Assembly (NCBI GenBank): GCA_030656215.1
Contig: JAUSOD010000012.1
Location: forward strand, 1 to 64,000
Source of the DNA: Azoarcus sp.
GTDB lineage: Bacteria > Pseudomonadota > Gammaproteobacteria > Burkholderiales > Rhodocyclaceae
Reading direction: 5' to 3'
DNA: 64,000 nt
Made by a program: the position numbers and the translations under genes. The notes under the pieces were generated by a model that saw only the letters and a list, made by a program, of their open reading frames with translations, had not been told where the DNA came from and made no database searches. Shown here piece by piece: positions 25,396 to 34,836 of this stretch (within the stretch, counting starts at the first letter, position 1; each line of letters starts with the position of its first letter).

Positions 25396-26912
25396 ACCAC
25401 CTGATCATTCTGCCGATCATGCTGCCTGCACTGATTGCGCCCATTCTGGTCATGGCCGCACGCCATGATCTGGTGCTGGCGCGGGTGCTGTCGGTGGCGG
25501 CGGCGGTCCTGATGCTGGTGCTGGCGGTCATGTTGCTGGTGTCGGCTTCGGGCCAGCCGCCGCAGATGTATGCGCTGGGTGACTGGCCGGCGCCATTCGG
25601 CATCGTGCTGGTGCTCGATCGACTGTCGGCGTTGATGCTGGTGCTTACCGCACTGCTGTCGCTCGCGGTGCTGATTTATGCCCTTGGCGGCTGGGATGGC
25701 CGTGGCCGGCACTTCCACGCGCTGTGGCAGTTCCAGCTGATGGGGATCAACGGCGCCTTCCTGACCGGCGACTTTTTCAACCTCTTCGTCTTTTTCGAGG
25801 TGCTGCTGATCGCCTCGTACGGGCTGATGGTGCATGGCGGCGGTGCGGCGCGGATGCGCGCCGGGGTGCAGTATGTGGTCGTCAACCTGGTGGGGTCGTC
25901 GCTGTTCCTGATTGCGGTGGGCATGATCTACAGCGTTACTGGCACGCTCAATATGGCCGATCTGGCCGCCCGGGTGCCGGAGGTGGCCGACGCCGATCGT
26001 GCCATTCTGCACACCGGCGCGCTGCTGCTGCTGATGGTGTTTGGAATCAAGGCGGCGCTGGTGCCGCTACATTTCTGGCTGCCCGGTACCTACGGTCATG
26101 CGTCGGCACCGGTGGCCGCCTTGTTCGCCATCATGACCAAGGTCGGCGCCTACTCGATCATTCGTCTCTTCCCGCTGGCTTTCGGTGCCGGCGCGGGGAT
26201 CTCGGCCGATCTCGCCGCACCCTGGTTGCTGCCGGCGGCGCTGATTTCGCTGGCGCTGGGCATGGTCGGCGTGCTCGCGGCGCGTCAGCTGACGCAACTG
26301 GTCAGCTTCGCGGTGATCGGCTCGATGGGCACGCTGTTGACCGCGGTGGCGCTGTCTTCGCCCCAGTCCATGGGCGCCGCACTTTACTACCTGTTGCACT
26401 CCACGCTGGCGGCCGCGGTGCTGTTCCTGATTGCCGGTGAGGTGGGTGCGCGCCGGGGCGGGGCCGACCGTCTCGCGCCGGGGCCGGTATTCGGCGGACG
26501 CGGCTTGTTGTCCGGGTTCTTCTTCGTGGCGGCCATCGCCATGTGCGGGATGCCGCCGCTGTCGGGTTTTGTGGGCAAGTTGCTGATCCTCGACAGTGCG
26601 CGTGGCGCTGCCAATGCGGTGCTGATCTGGAGCGTGGTGCTGGGCTCATCGCTGCTGTGCATCATCGGTTTCAGTCGTGCCGGCAGTACCCTGTTCTGGA
26701 AAACGGCAGCGGCCGGCAAGGACGAAATCGCACCGCCGCCGCGAACCTCAGTGTTGCCGCTGGTGTCCATCGGTAGCTTGCTGGCGGCGCTGTTGGTCCT
26801 GACTGCGCTGGCGGGCCCGCTGACCGGCTGGCTCGATGTGACGGCGGCCCAGATCTATCAGCCGGAGCAGTATGTGGACGCGGTGCTGGGTGAAGCAGGA
26901 GGACGCGAGTGA
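25392..26912 (+). CDS. mrpD: Mrp antiporter subunit D (operon 1)
   Basis: 506 residues, NuoN/M-like with about 14 membrane helices. Signature segments are FNLFVFFEVLLIASYGLMVH and LVPLHFWLPGTYGHASAPVA, containing the Glu and Lys residues of the proton path. It overlaps mrpC by four bases (ATGA) and ends at the start of mrpE. Confidence 0.95.
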   Translation: MNHLIILPIMLPALIAPILVMAARHDLVLARVLSVAAAVLMLVLAVMLLVSASGQPPQMYALGDWPAPFGIVLVLDRLSALMLVLTALLSLAVLIYALGGWDGRGRHFHALWQFQLMGINGAFLTGDFFNLFVFFEVLLIASYGLMVHGGGAARMRAGVQYVVVNLVGSSLFLIAVGMIYSVTGTLNMADLAARVPEVADADRAILHTGALLLLMVFGIKAALVPLHFWLPGTYGHASAPVAALFAIMTKVGAYSIIRLFPLAFGAGAGISADLAAPWLLPAALISLALGMVGVLAARQLTQLVSFAVIGSMGTLLTAVALSSPQSMGAALYYLLHSTLAAAVLFLIAGEVGARRGGADRLAPGPVFGGRGLLSGFFFVAAIAMCGMPPLSGFVGKLLILDSARGAANAVLIWSVVLGSSLLCIIGFSRAGSTLFWKTAAAGKDEIAPPPRTSVLPLVSIGSLLAALLVLTALAGPLTGWLDVTAAQIYQPEQYVDAVLGEAGGRE

Positions 26913-27433
26913 TGAAAGAGGAAGCCCGCAAGCCGCTCGGCAGGGGCCAGCGCTGGATCCCGCACCCCTTGCTCACGCTGTTGCTGATTGGGATCTGGAT
27001 CCTGCTGCAGAATTCGTTCAGCGTGGCCCATCTGCTGCTGGGCATTGCGCTCGGCATCATCTTTCCGCTGATGACGGCAAGCTTCTGGCCGGATCGGCCG
27101 AACGTCCACAACTACGGCAAGGCCTTGGCCTATTTCGTCATGGTGGTCGGTGACATCGTGGTTGCCAACATTGAGGTGGCGCGGCTCATCCTGTTCGCCA
27201 AGGTGGCGGATCTGCACACCTGCTGGGTTCGGGTGCCGCTCGAGCTGACCAGTCCGGAGGCGATCACCCTGTTTGCCGGAACGATCACGATGACCCCCGG
27301 GACGGTGAGTTGCGACCTGTCGGCCGATGGCCGCAGCCTGCTTGTGCATTGCCTGAACGAGCCCGACCCCGAGGCGGCGGTGCAACGCATGAAGTCGCGT
27401 TACGAAGCGCGGCTGATGGAGATCTTTACATGA
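26912..27433 (+). CDS. mrpE: Mrp antiporter subunit E (operon 1)
   Basis: 173 residues from ATG 26912; a GTG one codon earlier is equally plausible, both following AGGAGG. Two or three N-terminal membrane helices (PLLTLLLIGIWILLQNSFSV) are followed by a cytoplasmic domain with the MrpE-type TITMTPGTVSCDLSADGRSL. It overlaps mrpD and mrpF. Confidence 0.94.
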   Translation: MKEEARKPLGRGQRWIPHPLLTLLLIGIWILLQNSFSVAHLLLGIALGIIFPLMTASFWPDRPNVHNYGKALAYFVMVVGDIVVANIEVARLILFAKVADLHTCWVRVPLELTSPEAITLFAGTITMTPGTVSCDLSADGRSLLVHCLNEPDPEAAVQRMKSRYEARLMEIFT

Positions 27434-27699
27434 TCGGATACGCACTAACCTTCGGTTTCGGGGCGATCTCGCTGGCGTTGTTGATGAACCTGTGGTGCAT
27501 CTTTCGCCGGGCGGGTGTGCTCGATCGGGTGCTGGCGGTCGACACGATGGTGATCAACGTGATCGCACTGATCATCCTGTACGGCATCAATGAATCCACG
27601 CCGGTCTACTTCGAGGCCGCCCTGATTTTTGCCATGTTCGGCTTCGTGTCCACCGTCGCGTACTGCAAGTTCGTGCTGCGCGGCGACATCATCGAGTAA
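27430..27699 (+). CDS. mrpF: Mrp antiporter subunit F (operon 1)
   Basis: 89 residues with three membrane helices (MIGYALTFGFGAISLALLMN, DTMVINVIALIILYG). The RVLAVDTMVINV segment is typical of MrpF. It overlaps the end of mrpE by four bases. Confidence 0.93.
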   Translation: MIGYALTFGFGAISLALLMNLWCIFRRAGVLDRVLAVDTMVINVIALIILYGINESTPVYFEAALIFAMFGFVSTVAYCKFVLRGDIIE

Positions 27700-27708
27700 G
27701 GAGGCATC

Positions 27709-28101
27709 GTGACCCTGTTCGTCGAAATTCTCGTTTCGGTGCTGATCGTCGTCAGCGCCCTGTTCCTGCTGGTCGGCTCATGGGGCATGATCCGCATGCC
27801 TGATCTGATGACGCGCCTGCATGCCCCGACCAAGGCCACCACCCTCGGCGTGGGTGGTGCGCTGCTGGCCTCGATCACCTACTTCTCCGTGTTTGAAGGC
27901 CAATTCACGGCTCACGAGTTGTTGATCTCGATGTTCCTGTTTTTGACCGCGCCAATTACCGCACAGTTTTTGGCCAAGGCCCACATGCATCGCAACCTGG
28001 ACCCCGTGCGCGATGTGCCGCGTGCCGGCGAGCACGGTTGGAGCACCTATGAAGCCCCGGCCCCGTCCGAGGTGGCCGACGCTGGAGATCGCCACCACTG
28101 A
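27709..28101 (+). CDS. mrpG: Mrp antiporter subunit G (operon 1)
   Basis: 130 residues. GTG start after GGAGG. Three membrane helices and the family signature GMIRMPDLMTRLHAPTKATT near residue 25-45. It is the last gene of operon 1. Only 27 bases separate its stop from the end of the opposing operon, and no intrinsic terminator is visible there. Confidence 0.94.
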   Translation: MTLFVEILVSVLIVVSALFLLVGSWGMIRMPDLMTRLHAPTKATTLGVGGALLASITYFSVFEGQFTAHELLISMFLFLTAPITAQFLAKAHMHRNLDPVRDVPRAGEHGWSTYEAPAPSEVADAGDRHH

Positions 28102-28128
28102 GTGCTTGGGGGCATAGGTCGTGGAGCA

Positions 28129-28479
28129 TCAGTCGCGGGTCACTTCAGGCTGGTCGCGGGCGAGTGCGTCGCCCAGCGGGCCGGTGATCGGCGTATGACC
28201 GGCACGGTGGGCCGAATGCGATACCGCATGTGCGGCCAGCGGTGCCGAGGCCAGTAGTACCACGAGCGCGAAGATGGCTTCCATCGCCACTTCGCCGCTA
28301 GTCGCTGCAGCCACGCCGGCCAGCACCAGTGCGGCACCGAGCGATCCGGCCTTGCTTGCGGCATGCATCCGGGTGTAGCAGTCGGGCAGGCGCAACAGGC
28401 CGATTGCGCCGACCAGGCATAACAGCGTGCCGCTCAGTATCAGTACTGCGGCAAGCAATGCGGCCAGATTGAGTTCCAT
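28129..28479 (-). CDS. mrpG: Mrp antiporter subunit G (operon 2)
   Basis: 116 residues; three helices and the signature GLLRLPDCYTRMHAASKAGS. It is the last gene of the second, opposing Mrp operon and converges with the G gene of operon 1. Sequence identity to that copy is visibly low outside the signature, so the two are old paralogues or separately acquired. Confidence 0.94.
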   Translation of the reverse strand: MELNLAALLAAVLILSGTLLCLVGAIGLLRLPDCYTRMHAASKAGSLGAALVLAGVAAATSGEVAMEAIFALVVLLASAPLAAHAVSHSAHRAGHTPITGPLGDALARDQPEVTRD

Positions 28480-28481
28480 GT

Positions 28482-28835
28482 CTAGCGTTCCTCCGGGGCT
28501 GTTTCGGGCGCTTTGTTGGGCACATCTTCCGGCACAACTTCGGGCTCATCGTCGGGCGCTTCGCGGGTGGCGAAAAGCAGCACGAAGGCCGTCGTGCCGA
28601 TAAAGGAAACCAGTGCCAGCACCACGGCAGCGTCGAGCAGTACCGCCTGGCCGGTGTGCAGCGCGAGCAGCGCAAGGGTTGCGGCACCGAGCAGGGTCAG
28701 GGCATCGATCGCCACCACCCGGTCGGGGCCGGTAGGGCCCTTGAGCAGTCGAATCAGGATCACGACCGCGCTCAGGCCCTGCACCGCAAACGCGAATGGA
28801 ATCAGCCACGCGGCGCCGGCGATTTCCACGCTCAT
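28482..28835 (-). CDS. mrpF: Mrp antiporter subunit F (operon 2)
   Basis: 117 residues. Three helices, with GPTGPDRVVAIDALTLLGAA as the MrpF signature. Unlike the operon 1 copy it has an acidic, Pro/Glu-rich C-terminal tail of about 30 residues (PDDEPEVVPEDVPNKAPETA). It is two bases ahead of mrpG and overlaps mrpE by four bases. Confidence 0.93.
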   Translation of the reverse strand: MSVEIAGAAWLIPFAFAVQGLSAVVILIRLLKGPTGPDRVVAIDALTLLGAATLALLALHTGQAVLLDAAVVLALVSFIGTTAFVLLFATREAPDDEPEVVPEDVPNKAPETAPEER

Positions 28836-29329
28836 GATGCGCTCCCTTTCGCTGGTAGGCGCTCGGCGTCCATCCACGCGAGCAAGCGACCTTCGATATT
28901 GCGCACGCCTTCCTCGATTTCCGCTGCCGATCCGGCGTCGAGCGCGTGCACATAGAGCACTCCACTGGCCGGGTCGTAGTCGAGGGCAAGGGTGCCGGGG
29001 GTCAGGGTCAGCAGGCAGCCGATCACGGTGGCCAGGCGGTCGTCGGCGCGCTGCAGCCGGATCGCGACCACGGCCGGACGGGCGTCCACCCGGCGGCCAA
29101 GCACGAGTCGGGCGACATCGATACTTGCTTTGAAGATCTCGGCGATGAACCACAGCAGGAAGGTGGTGCCGAGTTCGAGGCGGGTTACGTAGCGGCGCGT
29201 GCCAAACAGGTCGCCACTTGTTCTGAGGACCACATAGACCAGCGCGAAGGCCACGACCACGCCAAGCGGCGTGAGCGCTTTGGCGAAGGCGGCGAGCCCG
29301 AGGGCCAGCAGCAGGTGAATCGCGGCCAT
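28832..29329 (-). CDS. mrpE: Mrp antiporter subunit E (operon 2)
   Basis: 165 residues, N-terminal helices (HLLLALGLAAFAKALTPLGV) and a cytoplasmic domain with LLTLTPGTLALDYDPASGVL. The ATG at 29329 has GGAGG six bases upstream, better than the ATG two codons earlier. It begins two bases beyond the mrpD stop. Confidence 0.93.
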   Translation of the reverse strand: MAAIHLLLALGLAAFAKALTPLGVVVAFALVYVVLRTSGDLFGTRRYVTRLELGTTFLLWFIAEIFKASIDVARLVLGRRVDARPAVVAIRLQRADDRLATVIGCLLTLTPGTLALDYDPASGVLYVHALDAGSAAEIEEGVRNIEGRLLAWMDAERLPAKGSAS

Positions 29330-29331
29330 GC

Positions 29332-30840
29332 TCATCCTCCTTCCACGCCGAGAACGGCGCGAATGTATTGCCGTGGATCGGAAAGCTGGGCTGCGGCGGC
29401 GCTTGCGTAGTCCATGACCGGGCCAGCGCCGATGCCGATCATGATCGTGATCGCCGCGAGCCCTGCTGCGGCCCACATCGCGGGCCCTTGTCCGCGGCTG
29501 GAGCGGATTGCGGCCGCGCCTGCCGGGTGGGCCTTCAGAAAGGCTTCGTTCCAGATCTTGCTCATCGACAACAGGGTGAAGATGCCGGTCACCAGGGCGA
29601 CCGCGGCTGCCATCCACACCCCGGCATCAAGGCTCGCCCGAACCAGCACGAATTTCGCCCAGAAGCCAGACAGTGGCGGGATGCCGGCGAGCGACAGCGC
29701 GGGTATCGCAAACAGCAGCGCGAGCCATGGACTGTGCGCATACAGCCCCCCCATCGCCGGCAAACGTTCGGAGCCGGTGAGCCGGGCCGCAATGCCGCCG
29801 ATGAAGAACAGGTTGGCCTTCACCACGATGTGGTGGATCAGGTAGAACACCGCGCCGGCCAGCGCCAGCGGGGTAGCCAGTGCGAGGCCGAGCACCATGT
29901 AGCCGACCTGGCTCACGATGTGAAAGGACAGGATGCGCCGGACCTCGGTCTGGGCCGCAGCGCCGAGCACGCCGATCAGCATGGTGGCGCACGCAACCCA
30001 CAGCAGGACGTCGTGAATCAGGCCAGCTTCGGGCCAAAGCAGCGTGACCATGCGGATCAGCGCATACACGCCGACCTTGGTCAGCAAGCCGGCAAACAGG
30101 GCCGAAACCGGTGTCCATGCGACATGGTAGGACGCCGGCAGCCAGCCGAACACCGGAAACAGCGCGGCCTTGATCGAGAACGCCACCAGCATCAGCACCA
30201 GTGCTGCCTGGACGCCGGGCGGGGCGGTGCCGGCGGCAAACTGCTGGGCGAGGCCGGCCATGTTCAGCGTGCCCGCCGCGCCATAGACCAGCCCGGCTGC
30301 GAGCAGGAACAGCAGGGTCGCGAGCAGGTTGAGGAAGAGATAGACCACCGTGCCCGCGAGCCGGCGTTTGCCGCCACCGAGTACGATCAGGGCAAAGGAG
30401 CCGACCAGCAGGACTTCGAACCAGACGTAGAGGTTGAACACGTCGCCGGTAACGAAGGCGCCGCACACCCCGACCAGCAAGCCGTGCACGAGCAGGTGAA
30501 AGTCCTTGCCACGCGCCGGGTCGGTGTCGTGCGCCAGGGCGTAGATCACGGTGGCGCCTGCAATTATCCCGGTAATGGCGACCATGGCGGCGGACAGCCG
30601 GTCGACCACCAGGCTGATGCCGTAGGGCGCCGCCCAGCCGCTCATCTGGCTGACAAGAATTCCGTCCCGATCCGCCAGATGAACCAGCGCCAGACCGACT
30701 GCGGCGAGCAGTGCGGCGCCACCAACGCTCAGGCTTTGGACCAGGCGCGGACGATTGCCTGCGAGCAGGCACAGGATTGCCGTGGCCAGCGGGACCAGCA
30801 GGGGGGCGACGAGCAGCAGGTGGGGTGGGGCGGTACTCAT
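29332..30840 (-). CDS. mrpD: Mrp antiporter subunit D (operon 2)
   Basis: 502 residues with about 14 helices. Diagnostic segments are FNLYVWFEVLLVGSFALIVL and ALFPVFGWLPASYHVAWTPV. It overlaps mrpC by four bases. Confidence 0.95.
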   Translation of the reverse strand: MSTAPPHLLLVAPLLVPLATAILCLLAGNRPRLVQSLSVGGAALLAAVGLALVHLADRDGILVSQMSGWAAPYGISLVVDRLSAAMVAITGIIAGATVIYALAHDTDPARGKDFHLLVHGLLVGVCGAFVTGDVFNLYVWFEVLLVGSFALIVLGGGKRRLAGTVVYLFLNLLATLLFLLAAGLVYGAAGTLNMAGLAQQFAAGTAPPGVQAALVLMLVAFSIKAALFPVFGWLPASYHVAWTPVSALFAGLLTKVGVYALIRMVTLLWPEAGLIHDVLLWVACATMLIGVLGAAAQTEVRRILSFHIVSQVGYMVLGLALATPLALAGAVFYLIHHIVVKANLFFIGGIAARLTGSERLPAMGGLYAHSPWLALLFAIPALSLAGIPPLSGFWAKFVLVRASLDAGVWMAAAVALVTGIFTLLSMSKIWNEAFLKAHPAGAAAIRSSRGQGPAMWAAAGLAAITIMIGIGAGPVMDYASAAAAQLSDPRQYIRAVLGVEGG

Positions 30841-31250
30841 CGGCGACCCTCCCGGTCGGCAGGCGCTGAGGGGGTGGCGAGTGCGGGTGGGGCAAGGTCG
30901 GGCGCGTCGTCTTCGGCGACTTCGGTGACGCGATCGGTGGCGGTGGTGCCGTGCAGTTCCCAGGTGCGCTTGAGCACAGCCAGCGCAAAGACGAAGAGCG
31001 CGAACCCGATCACGATTGCGGTCAGCACCAGGGCCTGGGGCAGCGGATTGCTGGCGAGTTCGGGCACCCCGGCCGCGCTGGTGAAGGGCGCCGTGGTGCC
31101 GTTGAAGCGGCCGCCGGTCAGTACCGCGATATTGATCGCGTTGCCGATGACGACTACGCCGAGCACGACCCGGACCAGGTTGCGGTCGAGTAGCAGCCAC
31201 ACCCCGATGCTGACGAGTATGCCTGCGGTGATGGCAGCGATGATCTCCAT
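30837..31250 (-). CDS. mrpC: Mrp antiporter subunit C (operon 2)
   Basis: 137 residues, NuoK-like, with three helices and the conserved NPLPQALVLTAIVIGFALFV. The C-terminus is a longer charged tail (about 35 residues) than in the other copy. It starts one base after the mrpA stop. Confidence 0.94.
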   Translation of the reverse strand: MEIIAAITAGILVSIGVWLLLDRNLVRVVLGVVVIGNAINIAVLTGGRFNGTTAPFTSAAGVPELASNPLPQALVLTAIVIGFALFVFALAVLKRTWELHGTTATDRVTEVAEDDAPDLAPPALATPSAPADREGRR

Positions 31251-31251
31251 G

Positions 31252-33975
31252 CTAGGCCTCCTTTTCCAGTAGCCGGAACAGCATGTGCACCATCGAGCCG
31301 AGTACGGTCAGGAACACGCCGACATCGAACAGCAGCGGCGAACCGAGCGCCAGACCGCCGGGGGCGATCCACGCGCTGCTCAGGAAAGGCTGCTGGCCGA
31401 GCAGCCCGATCAGGCCGGCGCCGGCCGCCAAGGCCAGGCCGACACCGATCAGGCGCGGCGGATGGATGCGGAGCAGCTTGCGTGCCGTGGGCACGCCATA
31501 GCCCAGCGCCAGGATCACCAGTGCGGATGCCGCCACCAGTCCGCCAATGAAGCCGCCGCCCGGCAGATTGTGACCGCGCCACAGCAGTGCCACAGAGACC
31601 AGGATCAGCACCCCGGCCAGCGGCTTGATGCCCTGGCGCAACAGTACGCTGCCAAACTCCGGGTTGCCGTTGTTACCGTCCTTGCGGGCCGAGCGGCCGC
31701 CGAGCATGTTCGCGGCCGCAATACTGGCCAGCGCAACCACCAGTATCTCGCCGAGGGTGTCGAACGCGCGGAAATCCACCAGGATCACATTGACCACATT
31801 GGCACCGTGACCGCCCGGCAAACTGTTGGCCAGATACCAGGCGGCGATATCGCCCGGTAGCGGACCGGCAATGGAAGTCAGCAGCACGGCGGTAAAGGCG
31901 AGGCCGAACAGCACCGACACCACCATGTGCAAACGGCGGCGCTTCGAGTTGCGTGATCCGACCACCTGCAGTGGCGGGAGTTTGCGTAGCACCAGCGCGA
32001 GAAAGATCACGGTCAGGGTTTCGACCATGATCTGGGTGATGGCGACGTCCGGTGCGTTGATCGCCAGAAAGAACAGCGCAACACCGAGTCCGCATGCCCC
32101 CGTTGCGGTAACCAGCGCGATACGGTCGCGCATGGCCGCCGCCGCGCCGGCCCCGGTTATGGCCAGAATGCAGCCTGCGCTTGCAGCCCACGAGATCGGG
32201 CTCGTCACCGGTGGCCATGCCGTGATGCCGCCCGCGAGCGCGACGCCGAGCAGCGCAAACACCGAGGAGGCTAGCGCGAGCAGTGCGATATGCTGGCGCA
32301 GCGAGCCATGCTGGAAACGGTCGGCGATCTGACCGGCGAAAATAAACACCCGCTTGAGCAGCCGGTCCCACAACAAGTCGCCGCTGATCTGCCAGATTGT
32401 GTGCCAGCGCGTCATCCAGCGCCGCATGGCGTGACGCTTGACGTAAGCGAGGATGCCCAGCGAGATGGTCAGCAAACTGGCTATCACGGCCGGCGTGATG
32501 CCGCCCCACAGGTAGAGGTGGACATCCACCGGTCCGCGAGCCACCGCCTGCACCGCACTGTTGACCAGCCAGACTTCGGCCACGTTGTTGAAGGTCCCGA
32601 GCAGGAAGCCGCCGATCGCAAGGGTCATCGGGCCGAGCCACATGAACACGCTGACCTCGTGCGGATGTCGGGGGTAGGCACCCTGGCGACCGAGAAAGCT
32701 GCGGATGAAGATCAGTCCCGCTGCGGTCAGCAGCAAGGCATTGGTCACGATCATCACCACGGTGGTGATCCAGCCGAGCGGACCGAGCTCGATCAGGCCG
32801 GCGTACTTGAACTCCTTGGCGATAAAACCAAAGAACGGGGGCAGGCCGGCATTGGAAAAGGCCGCCAGGGCGACTGCCGCTCCGGTGAGCGGCATGAATC
32901 GGATCAGGCCGCCGAGCCGTGTCAGTTCACGGGTACCGGTCGCATGGTCGATCGAGCCCACTGCCATGAACAACGCGCCCTTGTATAGTGAGTGCGCGAG
33001 GATATAGATGACGAAGGCCTGCAAGCCGTAGGCGGTGTTGGTGCCGATCAGCATGGTGAGCTGGCCGAGCACGGTGACCGTGGTGTAGGCAAGGATGCGT
33101 TTCAGATCGGTCTGGCGCAGTGCCAGCACCGCGCCGACCAGTGCCGTGGCGGCGCCGAACACGATCAGGGTGGTGCCCCAGCCGGCCGAGCCGCCCATCA
33201 CCGGGTTCAGCCGCGCCAGCAGATACACCCCGGCCTTGACCATGGTGGCCGAGTGCAGATAGGCCGAAACCGGTGTCGGTGCGGCCATGGCATTGGGCAA
33301 CCACAGGTGGAAGGGAACCTGGGCCGACTTGGTGAAGCAGCCGAGCAGCACCAGCACCAGGATGGCCGGATACAGCACATGACCTTCCACTGCCTCGGCG
33401 GTCAGGGTCGAGAACTGCCAGCTGTCGGCGGCCGTGCCGAGCAGGATCAGGCCGGCAAGCAGCGCGAGGCCGCCGCCGCCGGTAATCAGCAAAGCCTGCA
33501 GCGCAGCCCGCCGTGACACAGCGTTCTCGTGCTGAAAACTGATCAGCAGGAAGGACATCACGCTGGTCAGTTCCCAGAACACGAACAGCGCGATCAGGTC
33601 GTCGGCCAGCACCAGCCCGAGCATGGCGGCCATGAAGCCGAGCAGATAGGCATAGAAGCGGCCGAGATGGTGGTGGTCGGACAGGTAGCTGCCGGCATAG
33701 AGCACGATCAGGGTGCCGATGCCGGTGACGAGCAGGCCGAACAGCAGCGAGAGCCCGTCCAGCCGGAAGCTCAGGGCGACATCGAGTGCCGGCACCCAGG
33801 CGTAGGACTCGAGTACGACACCACCGCTGGAAACGACCGGTAGCTGGGTGAGCATCCAGACGAAGCCAGCCAGCGGAGCGAGCGCCAATAGCCAGCCGGC
33901 GCGCGCATCGAGCGCCCGGCTCAGGCTCGGCGCAAACAGCATCGCAACCACAATGAAGGCCAGCGTCAACAGCAT
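31252..33975 (-). CDS. mrpA: Mrp antiporter subunit A, fused A/B type (operon 2)
   Basis: 907 residues. The NuoL-like module has FHLWLPNAMAAPTPVSAYLH and AYTTVTVLGQLTMLIGTNTA. The C-terminal MnhB-like part has LLRQGIKPLAGVLILVSVAL and LWRGHNLPGGGFIGGLVAAS, so A and B are fused as in operon 1. GGAG precedes the ATG at 33975. A near-consensus sigma-70 promoter lies 37 bp further upstream. Confidence 0.95.
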   Translation of the reverse strand: MLLTLAFIVVAMLFAPSLSRALDARAGWLLALAPLAGFVWMLTQLPVVSSGGVVLESYAWVPALDVALSFRLDGLSLLFGLLVTGIGTLIVLYAGSYLSDHHHLGRFYAYLLGFMAAMLGLVLADDLIALFVFWELTSVMSFLLISFQHENAVSRRAALQALLITGGGGLALLAGLILLGTAADSWQFSTLTAEAVEGHVLYPAILVLVLLGCFTKSAQVPFHLWLPNAMAAPTPVSAYLHSATMVKAGVYLLARLNPVMGGSAGWGTTLIVFGAATALVGAVLALRQTDLKRILAYTTVTVLGQLTMLIGTNTAYGLQAFVIYILAHSLYKGALFMAVGSIDHATGTRELTRLGGLIRFMPLTGAAVALAAFSNAGLPPFFGFIAKEFKYAGLIELGPLGWITTVVMIVTNALLLTAAGLIFIRSFLGRQGAYPRHPHEVSVFMWLGPMTLAIGGFLLGTFNNVAEVWLVNSAVQAVARGPVDVHLYLWGGITPAVIASLLTISLGILAYVKRHAMRRWMTRWHTIWQISGDLLWDRLLKRVFIFAGQIADRFQHGSLRQHIALLALASSVFALLGVALAGGITAWPPVTSPISWAASAGCILAITGAGAAAAMRDRIALVTATGACGLGVALFFLAINAPDVAITQIMVETLTVIFLALVLRKLPPLQVVGSRNSKRRRLHMVVSVLFGLAFTAVLLTSIAGPLPGDIAAWYLANSLPGGHGANVVNVILVDFRAFDTLGEILVVALASIAAANMLGGRSARKDGNNGNPEFGSVLLRQGIKPLAGVLILVSVALLWRGHNLPGGGFIGGLVAASALVILALGYGVPTARKLLRIHPPRLIGVGLALAAGAGLIGLLGQQPFLSSAWIAPGGLALGSPLLFDVGVFLTVLGSMVHMLFRLLEKEA

Positions 33976-34018
33976 TCAGAACTCCGTCCGGGCGTGTCGG
34001 TTTGCAATGTCTGTTTTC

Positions 34019-34047
34019 ATCATATTTGAGGCGGCGCGGCTTGTCAT
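34019..34047 (-). promoter_or_regulatory. Sigma-70-type promoter of Mrp operon 2
   Basis: On the minus strand ATGACA (34047-34042), a 17-bp spacer and TATGAT (34024-34019) each match consensus at five of six positions. The predicted start is near 34012, giving a leader of about 37 bases before mrpA. The rest of the 348-bp region to ndk shows a small CGATAA/TTATCG hairpin near 34061-34078 and nothing else I recognise. Confidence 0.7.
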
Positions 34048-34323
34048 GGGAAGGATTTCGATAATGAGTTTTATCGACTGCCGCCAGTTGTGAGAGGTTC
34101 CGCCTATCGCAAGAAAAACTGATCAAGCTTGCGTGAGGCGGTGGCGTGGCCGTGGCGGCACCTGGCAAGCCGTCCTCGCGCGTCCCGTGGCAAGGCGGGT
34201 GAGCGTAGGCTTGCCATGTCGCCGCTTACGTTCCGAGATCATCCGTAGCATGCGTTCACGCGGCCGTCACCCAAAACCTGCTAAAATTCCGCGTTTTTCC
34301 TCACATAGTCCGGAGTTTTCTTC

Positions 34324-34749
34324 ATGGCAATCGAACGCACCCTTTCCATCATCAAGCCCGACGCCGTCGCCAAGAACGTGATCGGCAAGATCTACCAGCG
34401 TTTCGAGGACGCCGGGCTCAAGGTGATCGCTGCCCGCATGACGCACCTGTCCGAGCTCGAAGCCGGTCAGTTCTATGCCGTGCACAAGGAGCGTCCCTTC
34501 TTCAAGGATCTGGTCTCCTTCATGACCTCCGGCCCGGTGATGATCCAGGCGCTGGAAGGCGAAGGCGCGATTGCCAAGAACCGCGAGCTGATGGGTGCCA
34601 CCGACCCGAAGAAGGCCGACAAGGGCACCATCCGTGCCGACTTCGCCGACTCGATCGATGCCAACGCGGTACACGGCTCCGATGCGGCCGAGACCGCTGC
34701 GGTGGAAATCGCCTTCTTCTTCCCCGGCATGAACGTTTATTCCCGTTAA
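34324..34749 (+). CDS. ndk: Nucleoside diphosphate kinase
   Basis: 141 residues, the normal length. It transfers the gamma phosphate from ATP to other NDPs through the phospho-His at residue 117 in NAVHGSDA. The N-terminus [15 protein letters not shown] and [17 protein letters not shown] are signatures. It is the first gene of the housekeeping series and is followed by an intrinsic terminator. Confidence 0.98.
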   Translation: MAIERTLSIIKPDAVAKNVIGKIYQRFEDAGLKVIAARMTHLSELEAGQFYAVHKERPFFKDLVSFMTSGPVMIQALEGEGAIAKNRELMGATDPKKADKGTIRADFADSIDANAVHGSDAAETAAVEIAFFFPGMNVYSR

Positions 34750-34762
34750 GCGGTCCATCCTG

Positions 34763-34826
34763 ACGGCCCGTCGCGCCCGCTTCGCGGTAGTTTCACTGCG
34801 AAACGCGCGGGCGGGCCGTTTGTGTT
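34763..34826 (+). terminator. Hairpin terminator after ndk
   Basis: ACGGCCCG (34763-34770) pairs with CGGGCCGT (34812-34819), with an inner TTCGC/GCGAA stem, followed by TTTGTGTT. The T-run is interrupted, so termination may be partial; rlmN starts 11 bp after it. Confidence 0.65.
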
Positions 34827-34836
34827 GGAGGCAAAG

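Noticed and set aside
34256-34287. Sigma-70 promoter of ndk
   Set aside because: TAAAAT is a plausible -10 but no -35 lies at a usable distance.
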